Shown in pieces: positions 7,900 to 16,348 of a stretch of 22,144 nt of DNA. This DNA comes from CAYPOY01 sp964412395. Its GTDB lineage: Bacteria; Chloroflexota; Anaerolineae; B4-G1. Numbering within the stretch: position 1 is the first letter of the stretch; the number at the start of each line of letters is the position of its first letter. A program made the position numbers and the translations under genes. The notes under the pieces were generated by a model. That model was not told the DNA's origin. It saw only the letters and a list, made by a program, of their open reading frames with translations, and made no database searches. Location of the stretch: positions 1 to 22,144 of the forward strand of contig CAYPOY010000053.1 in assembly GCA_964412395.1 (NCBI GenBank). The letters run 5' to 3'.

Positions 7900-7928
7900 T
7901 TGCCAGAATCCCCATCTTGCGGTACACT
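7900..7928 (+). promoter_or_regulatory. Putative sigma70 promoter of the propeller gene
   Basis: TTGCCA (7900-7905) and TACACT (7923-7928) are separated by 17 bases. The start would be near 7935, about 38 bases before ATG 7973. Confidence 0.55.
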
Positions 7929-7972
7929 CTGACATCGGCCGGCCACACGCTGGGCCGTCCGCGGGGGAGAGG

Positions 7973-10339
7973 ATGCCGTCACGCTCGACGCTCACGCAGG
8001 GAATACTGCTAATACTCGGCCTTTTGGGAGCCTTGCTGATCGCCCGCGCCGCTCTCTCAATGCCGACTCCCCTGCCCACACCGACGCCTGCCCCGACTGC
8101 TGTGCCCACTCTCGCTCCGTCGTCCGCCACAACCCCCACGTGCACCCCCACACCAACCCATACGCCAACTCCTGTGCCTCCCCGCATCTCCCCGCCCTTC
8201 GTCAGCCCGGCCGGGCAACTGGCCTACGTGGAGGACGGGCGGCTGGTCGTCGTCGGCGCTGATGGCCAGACAACCGTGGTGGCGGAGGATGGCGTAGTAC
8301 ACGATGCCCGGCCCGTTGTTTGGTCCCCCGATGGCCGCCGGCTGCTGTACATGACAGAGATGGGTACCCGCAAGGGGTACCACGTCTGGGACGGTACGAC
8401 GGGCAAGACGCTGCACCTGGACCAGGAGGTTCCTGGCTTCCCACCGGAGGTAACGGATTTCGACGTACACACCTGGTCGCCCGATGGCACGAACCTCCTG
8501 TTCAGCGCCCATTTCGGGAGGCCAGAGGCCGAATTCCTCGATAGTGGCGTCTGGCGGCTGGATGTGGAGGCCTGCCGCATCTGGCGCGTGGCACAGGGAT
8601 TCAAGGTTGTCGCGGCGACGTGGGTGAACACGGGCACAATTCTTTACGAGGAGCACCATGGGACCGAGGCCGAGTTGCTATACCTGGTGGACATTGATGT
8701 GCCTGTAGAGCCACTTACGGACACCCTGGGGAATGTGGGCTACAACGGGTTCTATGCCCTCTCACCCGACCGCCTCTACCTGGCCGGGGTCTGGGTGCAC
8801 GGCGAACCCAACCGCCGGCTGCGGGTGGCATCTCTCCCAGGCCATCAACCGCTCAGCCTGCCCGTCCAGCCCACCGTCACCACTCCTCTCAGGGGCAACC
8901 CACTCTGGTCGCCGGATGGGCGGTGGGTTGCCTACGGCGCGCTGGCACTGGCCTCGCCTGAGACTGAGAAGGCGTACAGCGTTGTAGTGGACACGACGGG
9001 GATCAGCCCGACGCGGGTTATCACCGGCCTACTCCCGTACGCCTGGTCACCGGACGGCCGTCTCCTGGCCGGCCCCATCTGCCGCGACCGTGGGTGTGGC
9101 CTGGCCGTGGCCAATGTACTCTCCGGTCGGGTCGTGACGGTTGCCTCGGGTGGACAGATCCGCCTCTGGGACGTGGCCTGGTCACCCCAGGGGGTCTACC
9201 TGGTCTACAGCCTGACCGGGCAGGATGCTGACCTTGATCTCATGGGGCTGGTGCTGTGGGACCGGGCGACGGGCGAGCGTCACTTGTTGATGCCAGGCAG
9301 CGATGCAGGCCCCCTCACCGACCTCCAGTGGGCATCTGATGGCTGCACCCTGTACTTTGCCCGGCGGGAGAAACGGGCCGAGCAGATGCCCCAGGCTTAC
9401 GCGCCGGTGGAGGCAATCTGGGGCGTGGGGCTGGGCTGGGAAAGCCACTGGCGGGTCGCCCCTGGCGAAACTCTCCCCCCTCTCAGGGGGGAGCTGGAGG
9501 GGGGTGGAACTCTCCCCCCTCCCAGGGGGGAGTCGGAGGGGGGTCAAGGTGATGGGCCGCAGCCATGTCCCCTTTCGCCCCTGGCGAGTCGCCGCCTGAT
9601 CGCCTACTATGGTACTCCTCAGGGGCCGGGTCTGGGGATCCTGGGCCGCAGCGACGTCACCACCACGCTGACGCTCCTCTCCGAGCAAGCTCAGGTCTAC
9701 CGGGACCTGGACCCCGACGTGGAAACCGTTCTCGGCTTTCACATGGTGACCACCATCGCTGACGGGCACCCTGGCGACGACGAGAACTACAGCCACCGCG
9801 TCTCCCACGAGACGATCCGCCTATGGATAGACAGCGCGCGGGCGGCAGGGGGGTGGTCGGTGCTCGACGTGCAGCCGGGCCGGGCCGACCTGGATGTGGA
9901 ACTGGATCTGATTGAGCCCTTCCTGTGGGAGCCGGATGTCCACCTGGCGGTGGATCCGGAGTTTATGGTGGGTGAGGAGGATGTGCCGGGGGACCATCTG
10001 GGGCAGATCACCGGCCCGCAGATCAACCGGGTACAGGCCCGGCTGGACCGGATCGGACGTGCCATTGGCCGACGGAAGATCCTCGTCATCCACCAGTTCG
10101 ACGACCACATGATCGAGCAGAAGGGGGAGATCCTGGACTATCCTCTGGTGGACCTGGTGTGGGATGCGGACGGTTTCGGCGGCATCTGGGCGAAGACGGG
10201 CGACTACAAGCAGTATAGAGACGAACCGGGCTTTGAATACGGGGGCTTCAAACTCTTCTACAACTACGATGTACGGTTGATGACGCCGGAGCAGGTGCTG
10301 GCACTGGAACCGTCCCCGGCGTTCATCATTTACCAGTAA
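7973..10339 (+). CDS. Membrane-anchored beta-propeller protein with C-terminal enzyme-like domain
   Basis: This 788-aa protein begins at ATG 7973, directly after GGGGAGAGG. A hydrophobic helix (residues 9-27) with no clear cleavage site suggests a membrane anchor. A Pro/Thr-rich linker follows (30-75). Residues 80-480 hold several WSPDGR-type strands (VVWSPDGRRLLYM, TWSPDGTNLLF, LWSPDGRWVAYG, AWSPDGRLLAG), typical of TolB/WD40-like propellers. Residues 540-788 form a separate domain starting RLIAYYGTPQGPGLGILG. It contains GFHMVTTIADG, DVQPGRADLDVELDLIEP and VDPEFM, and looks like an extracellular TIM-barrel domain whose substrate I cannot name. Between the domains, 9470-9547 encodes a 26-residue Pro/Gly/Glu insert made by two copies of a palindromic repeat. 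The protein is probably extracytoplasmic. Confidence 0.75.
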   Translation: MPSRSTLTQGILLILGLLGALLIARAALSMPTPLPTPTPAPTAVPTLAPSSATTPTCTPTPTHTPTPVPPRISPPFVSPAGQLAYVEDGRLVVVGADGQTTVVAEDGVVHDARPVVWSPDGRRLLYMTEMGTRKGYHVWDGTTGKTLHLDQEVPGFPPEVTDFDVHTWSPDGTNLLFSAHFGRPEAEFLDSGVWRLDVEACRIWRVAQGFKVVAATWVNTGTILYEEHHGTEAELLYLVDIDVPVEPLTDTLGNVGYNGFYALSPDRLYLAGVWVHGEPNRRLRVASLPGHQPLSLPVQPTVTTPLRGNPLWSPDGRWVAYGALALASPETEKAYSVVVDTTGISPTRVITGLLPYAWSPDGRLLAGPICRDRGCGLAVANVLSGRVVTVASGGQIRLWDVAWSPQGVYLVYSLTGQDADLDLMGLVLWDRATGERHLLMPGSDAGPLTDLQWASDGCTLYFARREKRAEQMPQAYAPVEAIWGVGLGWESHWRVAPGETLPPLRGELEGGGTLPPPRGESEGGQGDGPQPCPLSPLASRRLIAYYGTPQGPGLGILGRSDVTTTLTLLSEQAQVYRDLDPDVETVLGFHMVTTIADGHPGDDENYSHRVSHETIRLWIDSARAAGGWSVLDVQPGRADLDVELDLIEPFLWEPDVHLAVDPEFMVGEEDVPGDHLGQITGPQINRVQARLDRIGRAIGRRKILVIHQFDDHMIEQKGEILDYPLVDLVWDADGFGGIWAKTGDYKQYRDEPGFEYGGFKLFYNYDVRLMTPEQVLALEPSPAFIIYQ
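9470..9547. repeat. Two tandem 39-bp GC-palindromic repeats inside a gene
   Basis: Copies at 9470-9508 and 9509-9547 share CTCTCCCCCCT, AGGGGGGAG and GGAGGGGGGT. Each is 39 bases, or 13 codons, so the frame is kept. They encode TLPPLRGELEGGG and TLPPPRGESEGGQ. The insert lies between the propeller and the C-terminal domain, where extra residues should be tolerated. Confidence 0.85.
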
Positions 10340-10372
10340 AGCAGTTCCACCAGGTCACCAAGCCCCAGTCGC

Positions 10373-10400
10373 TTGACCCCAGCAAGGTATGCGATATAAT
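10373..10400 (+). promoter_or_regulatory. Sigma70 promoter of the ATP-cone kinase gene
   Basis: TTGACC (10373-10378) and a perfect TATAAT (10395-10400) are separated by 16 bases. The predicted start near 10407 leaves a leader of about 87 bases. It is one of the clearest promoters in the window. Confidence 0.7.
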
Positions 10401-10493
10401 GAAATGGAAGCGGTGGCCTGCCAATGGCTGGAGGAAAGAATCGCTCACGAAATGGCATAGGATTGAAGGACAGGGCATCAGAGGAGGAACGAC

Positions 10494-11846
10494 GTGGCGA
10501 AGATTACGCACGTGGTCAAGCGAACGGGTGCTGTAGTCCCTTTCAACCAGGAACGCGTCACCAACGCCATCTATCGCGCGGCGGTGGCCGTGGGCGGGCG
10601 GGATCGCTCCATCGCCGAGGGGTTGTCTGACCAGGCCGTGGCCATGTTGGAGGAGACCACGCCGCCTGATCATACCCCCACCATCGAAGAGATCCAGGAC
10701 ATTGTCGAAAAGGTGCTGATTGAGAATGGGCACGCCCAAACGGCCAAGGCCTACATTCTCTACCGCGACGAGCGGGCACGACAGCGGAAGGAGCGAGCTA
10801 ATCGCTCGGTCCGTCCCTCCGAGAACATCCCCTGGCGCAAGATCTGGGAGGTTCTGAACTGGGCTGTTGACCACGACGTCCACACCGTCAAGCAGTTGAA
10901 CGCACGCATCGCTCGCGGGGAGTTCCCTGAGATTGTGCGGGAGACCGACCGGGCCTACAACGAGGACATCACTACCGCATCGGAGATCATCCGGGAGCGC
11001 CGTGACAGCGTGCCTGATAGTGTAAAGATCGTCATCATCGCCGGACCCTCCTCCTCGGGAAAGACGACTACGACCATCAAACTCAGCCATCTGCTGGAGA
11101 AGATGGGGCTCAGATTGGTCCCGCTCACCGTGGACAATTACTTCTTCGACCTGGAACTCCATCCCAGGGATGAGTTCGGCGATTACGACTTCGAGACGCC
11201 ACAGGCCCTTGACCTGGAGCTCATCAACGAGCACCTGGTGCGCCTGATCGCCGGGGAGGAGGTGGGGGTCCCGTTCTACGACTTCAAGACCGGCACGCGG
11301 TACGACGATCACACGCCGATGCAGGTCGGGCCGGACGATGTCATCCTCATTGACAGCTTACACGGCCTGTTCGCTGATATGACGCGGGACGTGGACGACG
11401 AGCGCAAGTTCAAACTGTACATCGAACCGTTGCTGCAGATGAGAGGTCCGGATGGAAAGTACGTGCGCTGGGTGGATCTGCGATTGATGCGACGCATGGT
11501 ACGCGATGCTACTCACCGCGCTTACGCCCCGCAGCAGACGCTGGAACACTGGCACTACGTTCGCAGCAGCGAACTGCGCAACATCATCCCCTACATCAAC
11601 ACGACCGACTACATTGTCAACAGTGGCCTGCCGTATGAACTCCCCATCATGCGGGCCAGGCTGTTCGATCGCTTCAAGCAGTGGAGGGGACAATACCGAG
11701 GAGATCCGCTGCGCAAGGACGCTCTGGTGCGCGCCAGTCGCGTGCACCGTCTCCTGAGGTCCGTCACCCCGGTCGAGGACGATTCCGCTATCCCGCCTGA
11801 CTCACTCTTGAGAGAGTTCATTGGCGGCAGTTGTTACGAGTATTAG
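10494..11846 (+). CDS. ATP-cone domain plus uridine kinase-like P-loop kinase
   Basis: This 450-aa protein starts at GTG 10494 with GAGGAGG six bases upstream. Residues 3-95 are an ATP-cone: VVKRTGAVVPFNQERVTNAI at the start, then TIEEIQDIVEKVLIENGH and the AYILYRDERA end. This nucleotide-sensing module is best known from ribonucleotide reductases. Residues 175-400 are a uridine kinase/phosphoribulokinase-type P-loop domain with Walker A GPSSSGKT (184-191), the DNYFFD segment and DVILIDSLHGL. The expected activity is ATP-dependent phosphorylation of a nucleoside or similar small molecule, with the cone as a possible ATP/dATP sensor; the true substrate is not known. It appears monocistronic, with its own promoter and a terminator-like hairpin after it. 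Confidence 0.8.
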   Translation: MAKITHVVKRTGAVVPFNQERVTNAIYRAAVAVGGRDRSIAEGLSDQAVAMLEETTPPDHTPTIEEIQDIVEKVLIENGHAQTAKAYILYRDERARQRKERANRSVRPSENIPWRKIWEVLNWAVDHDVHTVKQLNARIARGEFPEIVRETDRAYNEDITTASEIIRERRDSVPDSVKIVIIAGPSSSGKTTTTIKLSHLLEKMGLRLVPLTVDNYFFDLELHPRDEFGDYDFETPQALDLELINEHLVRLIAGEEVGVPFYDFKTGTRYDDHTPMQVGPDDVILIDSLHGLFADMTRDVDDERKFKLYIEPLLQMRGPDGKYVRWVDLRLMRRMVRDATHRAYAPQQTLEHWHYVRSSELRNIIPYINTTDYIVNSGLPYELPIMRARLFDRFKQWRGQYRGDPLRKDALVRASRVHRLLRSVTPVEDDSAIPPDSLLREFIGGSCYEY

Positions 11847-11852
11847 TCGAGC

Positions 11853-11873
11853 GGCGCCGCAGGGCGCCCCTTT
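11853..11873 (+). terminator. Terminator-like hairpin after the kinase gene
   Basis: GGCGCC at 11853-11858 pairs with GGCGCC at 11863-11868 around the loop GCAG. CCTTTAT follows. The stem is strong but the T-tract is weak, so termination is possible rather than certain. It starts 7 bases after the stop codon. Confidence 0.5.
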
Positions 11874-11888
11874 ATCGTTGGACTCTCT

Positions 11889-11917
11889 CCAGCACCGGCT
11901 CTTCAGGCCGGTGCTGG
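11889..11917. repeat. Perfect 11-bp hairpin, related to the one at 7706
   Basis: CCAGCACCGGC (11889-11899) pairs perfectly with GCCGGTGCTGG (11907-11917) around a 7-base loop. The reverse complement of 7706-7729 plus flank matches it except for one loop base. It follows the terminator-like hairpin and may act with it. Confidence 0.8.
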
Positions 11918-11939
11918 TCAGGTCATTGTTCAACAGATG

Positions 11940-11968
11940 TTGACTTTGCAATTGCAAACTGCTACAAT
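11940..11968 (+). promoter_or_regulatory. Sigma70 promoter with palindromic spacer, upstream of the beta-helix gene
   Basis: TTGACT (11940-11945) and TACAAT (11963-11968) are separated by 17 bases. A perfect 14-base palindrome, TTTGCAATTGCAAA (11945-11958), fills most of the spacer. That position suits a repressor operator that would block RNA polymerase. The next supported start codon is at 12393. Confidence 0.65.
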
Positions 11969-11974
11969 GTAGGC

Positions 11975-12392
11975 AGCGACAAAGGTTACTTCCAAGAGAT
12001 ACATACCCTTGAGATAGATTGGTCGTCACGATGGGTGAGAGTTGGATCTCCAGATTGACCGTTCTGAATCCGGAGTTGCCACGTGTGGCGTTTGCCCGGA
12101 ACCAGAATAGTGAGCAAGGCCGTGAGGTTGATCCTGCTGCTACCTGGAAGGGTTTGGTTTCCTCTCATTGCAGATTCCCTTTCTGTTCTTTATACTCTCC
12201 CCGATTGAACTCTGTGTTCACTTCACCCTGCGATACCCCCCGTCCTCTCCTGCGCAATGCCGCCAAGGCAGTAGAACCCTGGCGACGCCTCAATCCTTTG
12301 TCCGAGGAGGTGCTCATCCCAGAGCCCCATCCGGGCCGATGACCCGACGGTTGACGCAACACGCAACACGTAGCACTCACAGGAGGTATGAG
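11975..12392 (+). other. Long untranslated leader of the beta-helix gene
   Basis: About 418 bases lie between the predicted transcript start and ATG 12393. Open frames here look non-coding: no family features and no good ribosome sites. The segment is C-rich around 12230-12250. It ends with the short direct repeat ACGCAACACGCAACACG (12354-12370) just before the ribosome binding site. No known riboswitch was recognised. Confidence 0.45.
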
Positions 12393-14309
12393 ATGAACGT
12401 CAAGCAATTTCGAATTCCGTTGGCCCTGGTCATCGCCCCGGCGATGGTCGCCGGGCTGCTGGCCCTGGCGTGGGTGTCGAGTGCCACTCCACGGGCTGCC
12501 CACGCCCAGGGGCCGTGCGTCCTCGGTCCCCACAGCGGCACTATCTCCTCGGACGAGAGTTGGTGTCTGGCCGATAGTCCCCACATCGTCAATGACACCG
12601 TCATCGTCGCCGAAGGGGTGATCCTGACCATCGAACCTGGAGTGGTGGTCAAGTTTAGGTATCAGCAGTTTAACTACGACAGAGACCTGATCGTCCACGG
12701 CACCCTTGACGCCCAGGGGACCTATACTGATACTATCCGCTTTACCAGCAACCACTCTGCCCCGGACAAAGGGGACTGGGGGCAGATCTACTTCGGAGAC
12801 TACAGCACGGACAGCGTCCTGGATTACGTCACAGTGGAATATGGTGGGAATGGGATCTGGGACGAACCAAACATCTTCGCTAACACGAGTTCTCTTTTGA
12901 TTGACCACAGCACCATCCGGCGCGGCAGCGGCAGCGGCATCCAGCTCAACAATGTCTCGCCCACCATCCGCAACACCACGTTCGAAGACAACGATGGCTC
13001 CGCGCTCTATCTGGACGGCGGTGCTTGCTTCCCGGCGTTGAGCAACCTGAGCGCCACAGGCAACGGCCACGATGCCATCTCCATCAACGGCAACACCTAC
13101 GTCGCCGACTACACCTGGGGCGACGCTGGTATCTCCGAGTATCGTCTCCTGGCGAATGTGACTGTCAACCAGGATGTCACCCTGACGGTTGAGCCGGGGA
13201 CCACGATCAAGTTGTGGTATGCTGATCTGATCGTCAACGGCACCCTCCACGCCCAAGGAACGGTAACCGATATCATCCGCTTCACCAGCGATGCCGCCGC
13301 TCCGGCCAAAGGGGACTGGGGCATAATTTCCTTTGGAGACTATAGCACGGACAGCGTCCTGGATTACGTCACAGTGGAATATGGTGGGTATGGTATCCCC
13401 GATGAACCGCTCGTCTCCGCTGCTACGGATTCCCTGCTGATTGACCATAGTACCATCCGGCGTGGCAGAGGCAGCGGCATCCAGCTCAACAATGTCTCGC
13501 CCACCATCCGCAACACCACGTTCGAAGACAACGATGGCTCCGCGCTCTATCTGGACGGCGGTGCTTGCTTCCCGGAGTTGAGCAACTTGAGCGCCACCGG
13601 CAACGGCCACGACGCCATCTCCATCAAGGGCAACACCTACACCGCCAACTACACCTGGGGTGATGCTGGCATCTCCGAGTATCGTCTCCTGGCGAATGTG
13701 ACCATCAACCAGGGTGTCACCCTGACGGTTGAACCGGGGACCACGGTCAAGTTGTGGTACGTTGATCTGATCGTCAATGGCACCCTCCACGCCCAAGGAC
13801 TCCCGGACCAGGGGACCGTTGTCGGCAGCATCCTTTTCACCAGCGATTCCACCGCACCGGGCAAAGGAGATTGGGGGCGCATCTATTTTGAGCCAACCAG
13901 CACTAACAACATCCTGGAATACGTGACCGTGGAATATGGAGGGTATGGGATCCCCGGCAGCGCAAATGTGTCTGCTGACACCAACTCACTGACTATCCGC
14001 CACAGCACCATCGCTCGCAGCTACAACGACGGGATTCGGCTGAACGGCGGCGCGCCGACCATCGAGTACAATAGCATCGTGGAGAACGATGGATACGGCG
14101 TGAATAACCTGGATGGTTCCATCACGGCTTATGCTCAATGCAACTGGTGGGGCCACGCTTCTGGGCCATATCACGCTACACTCAACCCAGACGGGCTGGG
14201 GCAGAAGGTAAGCGACCACGTAGTCTTCTCTCCCTGGTTGACGTCGCCGGATGGGGAGTGCACTATCTACCGGGTCTATCTGCCGGTAACGCTGAACAAC
14301 TATCCGTAG
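12393..14309 (+). CDS. Secreted right-handed beta-helix repeat protein with Chloroflexota C-terminal tail
   Basis: ATG 12393 has a perfect AGGAGG six bases upstream. The frame is open further upstream, but this start gives a clear signal peptide (NVKQFRIPLALV, hydrophobic core, cleavage after AHA at about residue 38). The mature protein of about 600 aa is built from beta-helix rungs such as LLIDHSTIRRG, IQLNNVSPTIRNTTFEDND and DYVTVEYGG, as in pectate-lyase-fold and periplasmic copper-binding (NosD-like) repeat proteins. Three 180-residue units are visible, the third partial and diverged. No catalytic residues were identified, so a surface or carbohydrate-binding role is as likely as an enzyme. 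The C-terminus YRVYLPVTLNNYP matches the YLPxVxxN tail seen on many secreted Chloroflexota proteins; a sorting role is inferred. Confidence 0.8.
   Translation: MNVKQFRIPLALVIAPAMVAGLLALAWVSSATPRAAHAQGPCVLGPHSGTISSDESWCLADSPHIVNDTVIVAEGVILTIEPGVVVKFRYQQFNYDRDLIVHGTLDAQGTYTDTIRFTSNHSAPDKGDWGQIYFGDYSTDSVLDYVTVEYGGNGIWDEPNIFANTSSLLIDHSTIRRGSGSGIQLNNVSPTIRNTTFEDNDGSALYLDGGACFPALSNLSATGNGHDAISINGNTYVADYTWGDAGISEYRLLANVTVNQDVTLTVEPGTTIKLWYADLIVNGTLHAQGTVTDIIRFTSDAAAPAKGDWGIISFGDYSTDSVLDYVTVEYGGYGIPDEPLVSAATDSLLIDHSTIRRGRGSGIQLNNVSPTIRNTTFEDNDGSALYLDGGACFPELSNLSATGNGHDAISIKGNTYTANYTWGDAGISEYRLLANVTINQGVTLTVEPGTTVKLWYVDLIVNGTLHAQGLPDQGTVVGSILFTSDSTAPGKGDWGRIYFEPTSTNNILEYVTVEYGGYGIPGSANVSADTNSLTIRHSTIARSYNDGIRLNGGAPTIEYNSIVENDGYGVNNLDGSITAYAQCNWWGHASGPYHATLNPDGLGQKVSDHVVFSPWLTSPDGECTIYRVYLPVTLNNYP
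12680..14000 (+). repeat. 540-bp internal tandem repeat of the beta-helix gene
   Basis: Copies start near 12680, 13220 and 13760, exactly 540 bases (180 codons) apart for the first two. The stretch 12942-13034 is almost identical to 13482-13574, and 12807-12845 to 13347-13385. The third copy is partial, more diverged and carries extra bases near 13800. The near-identity of copies one and two points to recent duplication or gene conversion. Confidence 0.85.
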
Positions 14310-14384
14310 CCAACAGATGGGAGGCAGCGGAGTTGTACTCTATTCATCACCTGGACCGTCCCCTGGTACTCCGAACTCACTAAG

Positions 14385-14510
14385 ATGTTGGGCAGACGCT
14401 GGGTGGCGCCCGTCGTCTACCCAACCGTCTCGCACCAACAGCGGTGGCGACCAGGTCTCCCAGAGCCAGGTGGGGTGGAAACCCCGCCCGGCGGGCCCAT
14501 TGGAGCAAGC
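14385..14510 (+). repeat. Intergenic element, copy A
   Basis: This segment aligns with 16423-16535. Shared blocks are CGTCGTCTACCCAAC here versus CGTCGCCTGCCCAAC there, the identical ACAGCGGTGGCGACCAG, and CCCAGAGCC followed by GGTGGG. A hairpin pairing AGACG (14395-14399) with CGTCT (14414-14418) is kept in the other copy as AGGCG/CGCCT, a compensatory change. The copy ends shortly before the promoter of the HEAT-repeat gene. Apart from this, the gap 14310-14578 holds no gene. Confidence 0.65.
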
Positions 14511-14528
14511 TGGGGGAATCAGCCCGAC

Positions 14529-14557
14529 TTTAACTAGCGGCGAAGTAGTGGTACAAT
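14529..14557 (+). promoter_or_regulatory. Putative promoter of the HEAT/TPR gene
   Basis: TTTAAC (14529-14534) and TACAAT (14552-14557) are 17 bases apart. The -10 lies in the context GTGGTACAAT, as at 16559-16568. The leader to ATG 14579 would be only about 15 bases. Confidence 0.55.
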
Positions 14558-14578
14558 AGGGAATGAGGAGAACAAACA

Positions 14579-16105
14579 ATGACCGCTACCCCGCTTGAAA
14601 TCCTGTTAGAAGAGTTGCTTGGGGCAGGAGAGCACCCACGCGAAGGTTTGCTTCAGGCAATCCAGGATGAGGGGGATGCCGCCGTGCCTCACCTCATCGA
14701 GATGGCCACCGACTCTGAACTCATCTGGGCCGATTCAGACTCCCCGGAGGTCCGGGCTCCCACGCACGCCATGCGCCTCTTGGGCCGGTTGCAGGCCATG
14801 TCTGCCATCACTCCCTTGATCACCCTCCTTGAGGAAGAAGAGGCTGACTGGATTCGAGAGGAACTGCCAGACGTGTTGGCCCAGATCGGCCCGGCGGCCG
14901 TCGAGTCCCTGAAGACCTTTGCCGTCGACCGCACCCATAATCTCTACGGGCGCTCGGCAGCTTGCAACAGCCTGGTGCATATCGCCCAGTCCCACTGCGA
15001 GACTCGCCAGGAAGTGATTGACTTCCTGCGGGCCTTCCTGCCGGCCTATCCCGATGAAAGGCCCGAGGACGAGACCTTTCGGGGTTTTGTTGTCAGCGAC
15101 TTGCTGGACTTGAACGCGAAGGACGCCTATCCAGACATCGAGGCAGCCTACGTCGAGGACCGGGTGGACGAGATGATCGTCGGGCTGGACGACGTGCAAC
15201 GGGAGTTGCGCATCCGTGGCGGAGCGAAGCCACAGGAACGGGCCGAGTTCGAGATACGCCTGAAGTGCCAGGAATGTGGTTTCGTCCGTCCTCACGCAGT
15301 GGATGTGGTTTATTGTGACCTGGCCACTCAAGAACGGAAAGCTCGGGGAGAAAAGGTCCCTTACAGCGAGTTCATCATCCCTCAACGCATTGTCTGCCCT
15401 CGCTGTGGCGCGGTTGACCGCTACGAACTGACCAGCGAGGCCTATCTGGCCATGACCGCCGAACTGTTGCGACTGGTCGTTCCTGGGCGCTCTACACCCG
15501 GTTTGGGAGAGGGCACCAAGCACCTACGCCTGATGAGTTTCGCATTGGGAAGTGGGCAGGCGATGCATCCTCTGGAAGCCCTGGAAATGTATCAGCGCCG
15601 CGTGGAGGCGAAGCCTGACGACGTTGGGCTTCGTTTGCGCTACGCCAACGTCCTGCGCTTTCTGGGACGGTGGGACGAGGCCGGGTTCCAGTACGACCAG
15701 GTACGGACCCGTGACCCGCGCAATGCCGACGTGTACTTTGGCCTGGCACAGATGGCCGAGATGCAGAAGGACTTGGAAAGCGCGCTAGCCATGTACGAGG
15801 AATACCTGTCCTGCGTGCCCCGGCGACCAAAAGGTAGGAATGCTTGCGAGGCGTGGGACTACGCCCAGGATACGGCCAAGTCATTGCGTCGCCAGCAAGC
15901 CGGAATGCTGAGTCGGGTCGCTGGCGCGGTCAGTCAGGTGAGCCGCGCAGGGGCCAGGCTACTTGGCCTGACGGGTGAGTCAGACTCCCCCACGCTGCCA
16001 CCGGAACCGAAGGCTCCTTCTCGACCTCGTACCCATCGCCGAGGCAAGAAGGCGATACGCAAAGCTCAACATCGCTCCAGAAAGCGAAAGAAACGAAGGA
16101 AGTAG
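14579..16105 (+). CDS. HEAT-repeat (DUF1186-like), zinc-ribbon and TPR protein
   Basis: This 508-aa protein starts at ATG 14579 with GAGGAG eight bases upstream. Residues 1-215 are helical HEAT-like repeats (PLEILLEELL, AVPHLIEMATDSELIW, AITPLITLLEEEEADWIREE, DVLAQIGPAAVESL) and recall DUF1186. A zinc ribbon is formed by C230-x2-C233 and C273-x2-C276. Residues 340-440 form TPR-like pairs (ALEMYQRRVEAKPDDVGLRL, NVLRFLGRWDEAG, ALAMYEEYLSCVP). The last 30 residues are strongly basic (GKKAIRKAQHRSRKRKKRRK). Relatives often end in a SEC-C metal-binding motif, which is absent here. There is no signal peptide, so it is probably cytoplasmic. The basic tail suggests nucleic-acid or ribosome contact, but the function is unknown. 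Confidence 0.75.
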   Translation: MTATPLEILLEELLGAGEHPREGLLQAIQDEGDAAVPHLIEMATDSELIWADSDSPEVRAPTHAMRLLGRLQAMSAITPLITLLEEEEADWIREELPDVLAQIGPAAVESLKTFAVDRTHNLYGRSAACNSLVHIAQSHCETRQEVIDFLRAFLPAYPDERPEDETFRGFVVSDLLDLNAKDAYPDIEAAYVEDRVDEMIVGLDDVQRELRIRGGAKPQERAEFEIRLKCQECGFVRPHAVDVVYCDLATQERKARGEKVPYSEFIIPQRIVCPRCGAVDRYELTSEAYLAMTAELLRLVVPGRSTPGLGEGTKHLRLMSFALGSGQAMHPLEALEMYQRRVEAKPDDVGLRLRYANVLRFLGRWDEAGFQYDQVRTRDPRNADVYFGLAQMAEMQKDLESALAMYEEYLSCVPRRPKGRNACEAWDYAQDTAKSLRRQQAGMLSRVAGAVSQVSRAGARLLGLTGESDSPTLPPEPKAPSRPRTHRRGKKAIRKAQHRSRKRKKRRK

Positions 16106-16266
16106 AAACACAAGGTGGAGACGCCGACGCGGACCGAGGCATCACCATATCCAACACCGCCGATGTCCGCGATGCATATGGCCTTTTCCAGACTGATCCG
16201 GCATTCATCACAGTACCGCAGGGGTATCACTACATCTACCTCCCGCTGGTGCTCCGCAACCATTGA
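16106..16266 (+). pseudogene. Orphan C-terminus of a secreted Chloroflexota protein
   Basis: The frame ending at TGA 16264-16266 reads GDADADRGITISNTADVRDA, then YGLFQTDPAFITVPQGYHY, and ends IYLPLVLRNH. That last motif is the same C-terminal tail type as on the beta-helix protein. No ATG, GTG or TTG with a ribosome site opens this frame after the stop of the previous gene, and upstream the same frame only shadows that gene. It is therefore the remnant of a larger gene whose 5' part has been lost, perhaps by recombination at the surrounding repeats. Confidence 0.6.
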
Positions 16267-16348
16267 AACATTGGGCAGGCGAGTATTTTCTCAATATCGT
16301 GGGGCAGAGATTTTCCTACATTCGCAACGGGTCGTCCATAAGTGGGGT

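Noticed and set aside
10326..11312. Minus-strand 328-aa frame opposite the ATP-cone kinase
   Set aside because: The plus-strand frame has clear ATP-cone and P-loop motifs; this frame has none.
12168..12392. N-terminal extension of the beta-helix protein by 75 codons
   Set aside because: The extension has no protein-like features, while ATG 12393 has a perfect AGGAGG and starts a signal peptide.
12165..13796. Minus-strand 543-aa frame with repeated VVGGVGVALDGDG-like segments
   Set aside because: It mirrors the beta-helix repeats on the plus strand, and the plus strand has the signal peptide, ribosome site and C-terminal tail.
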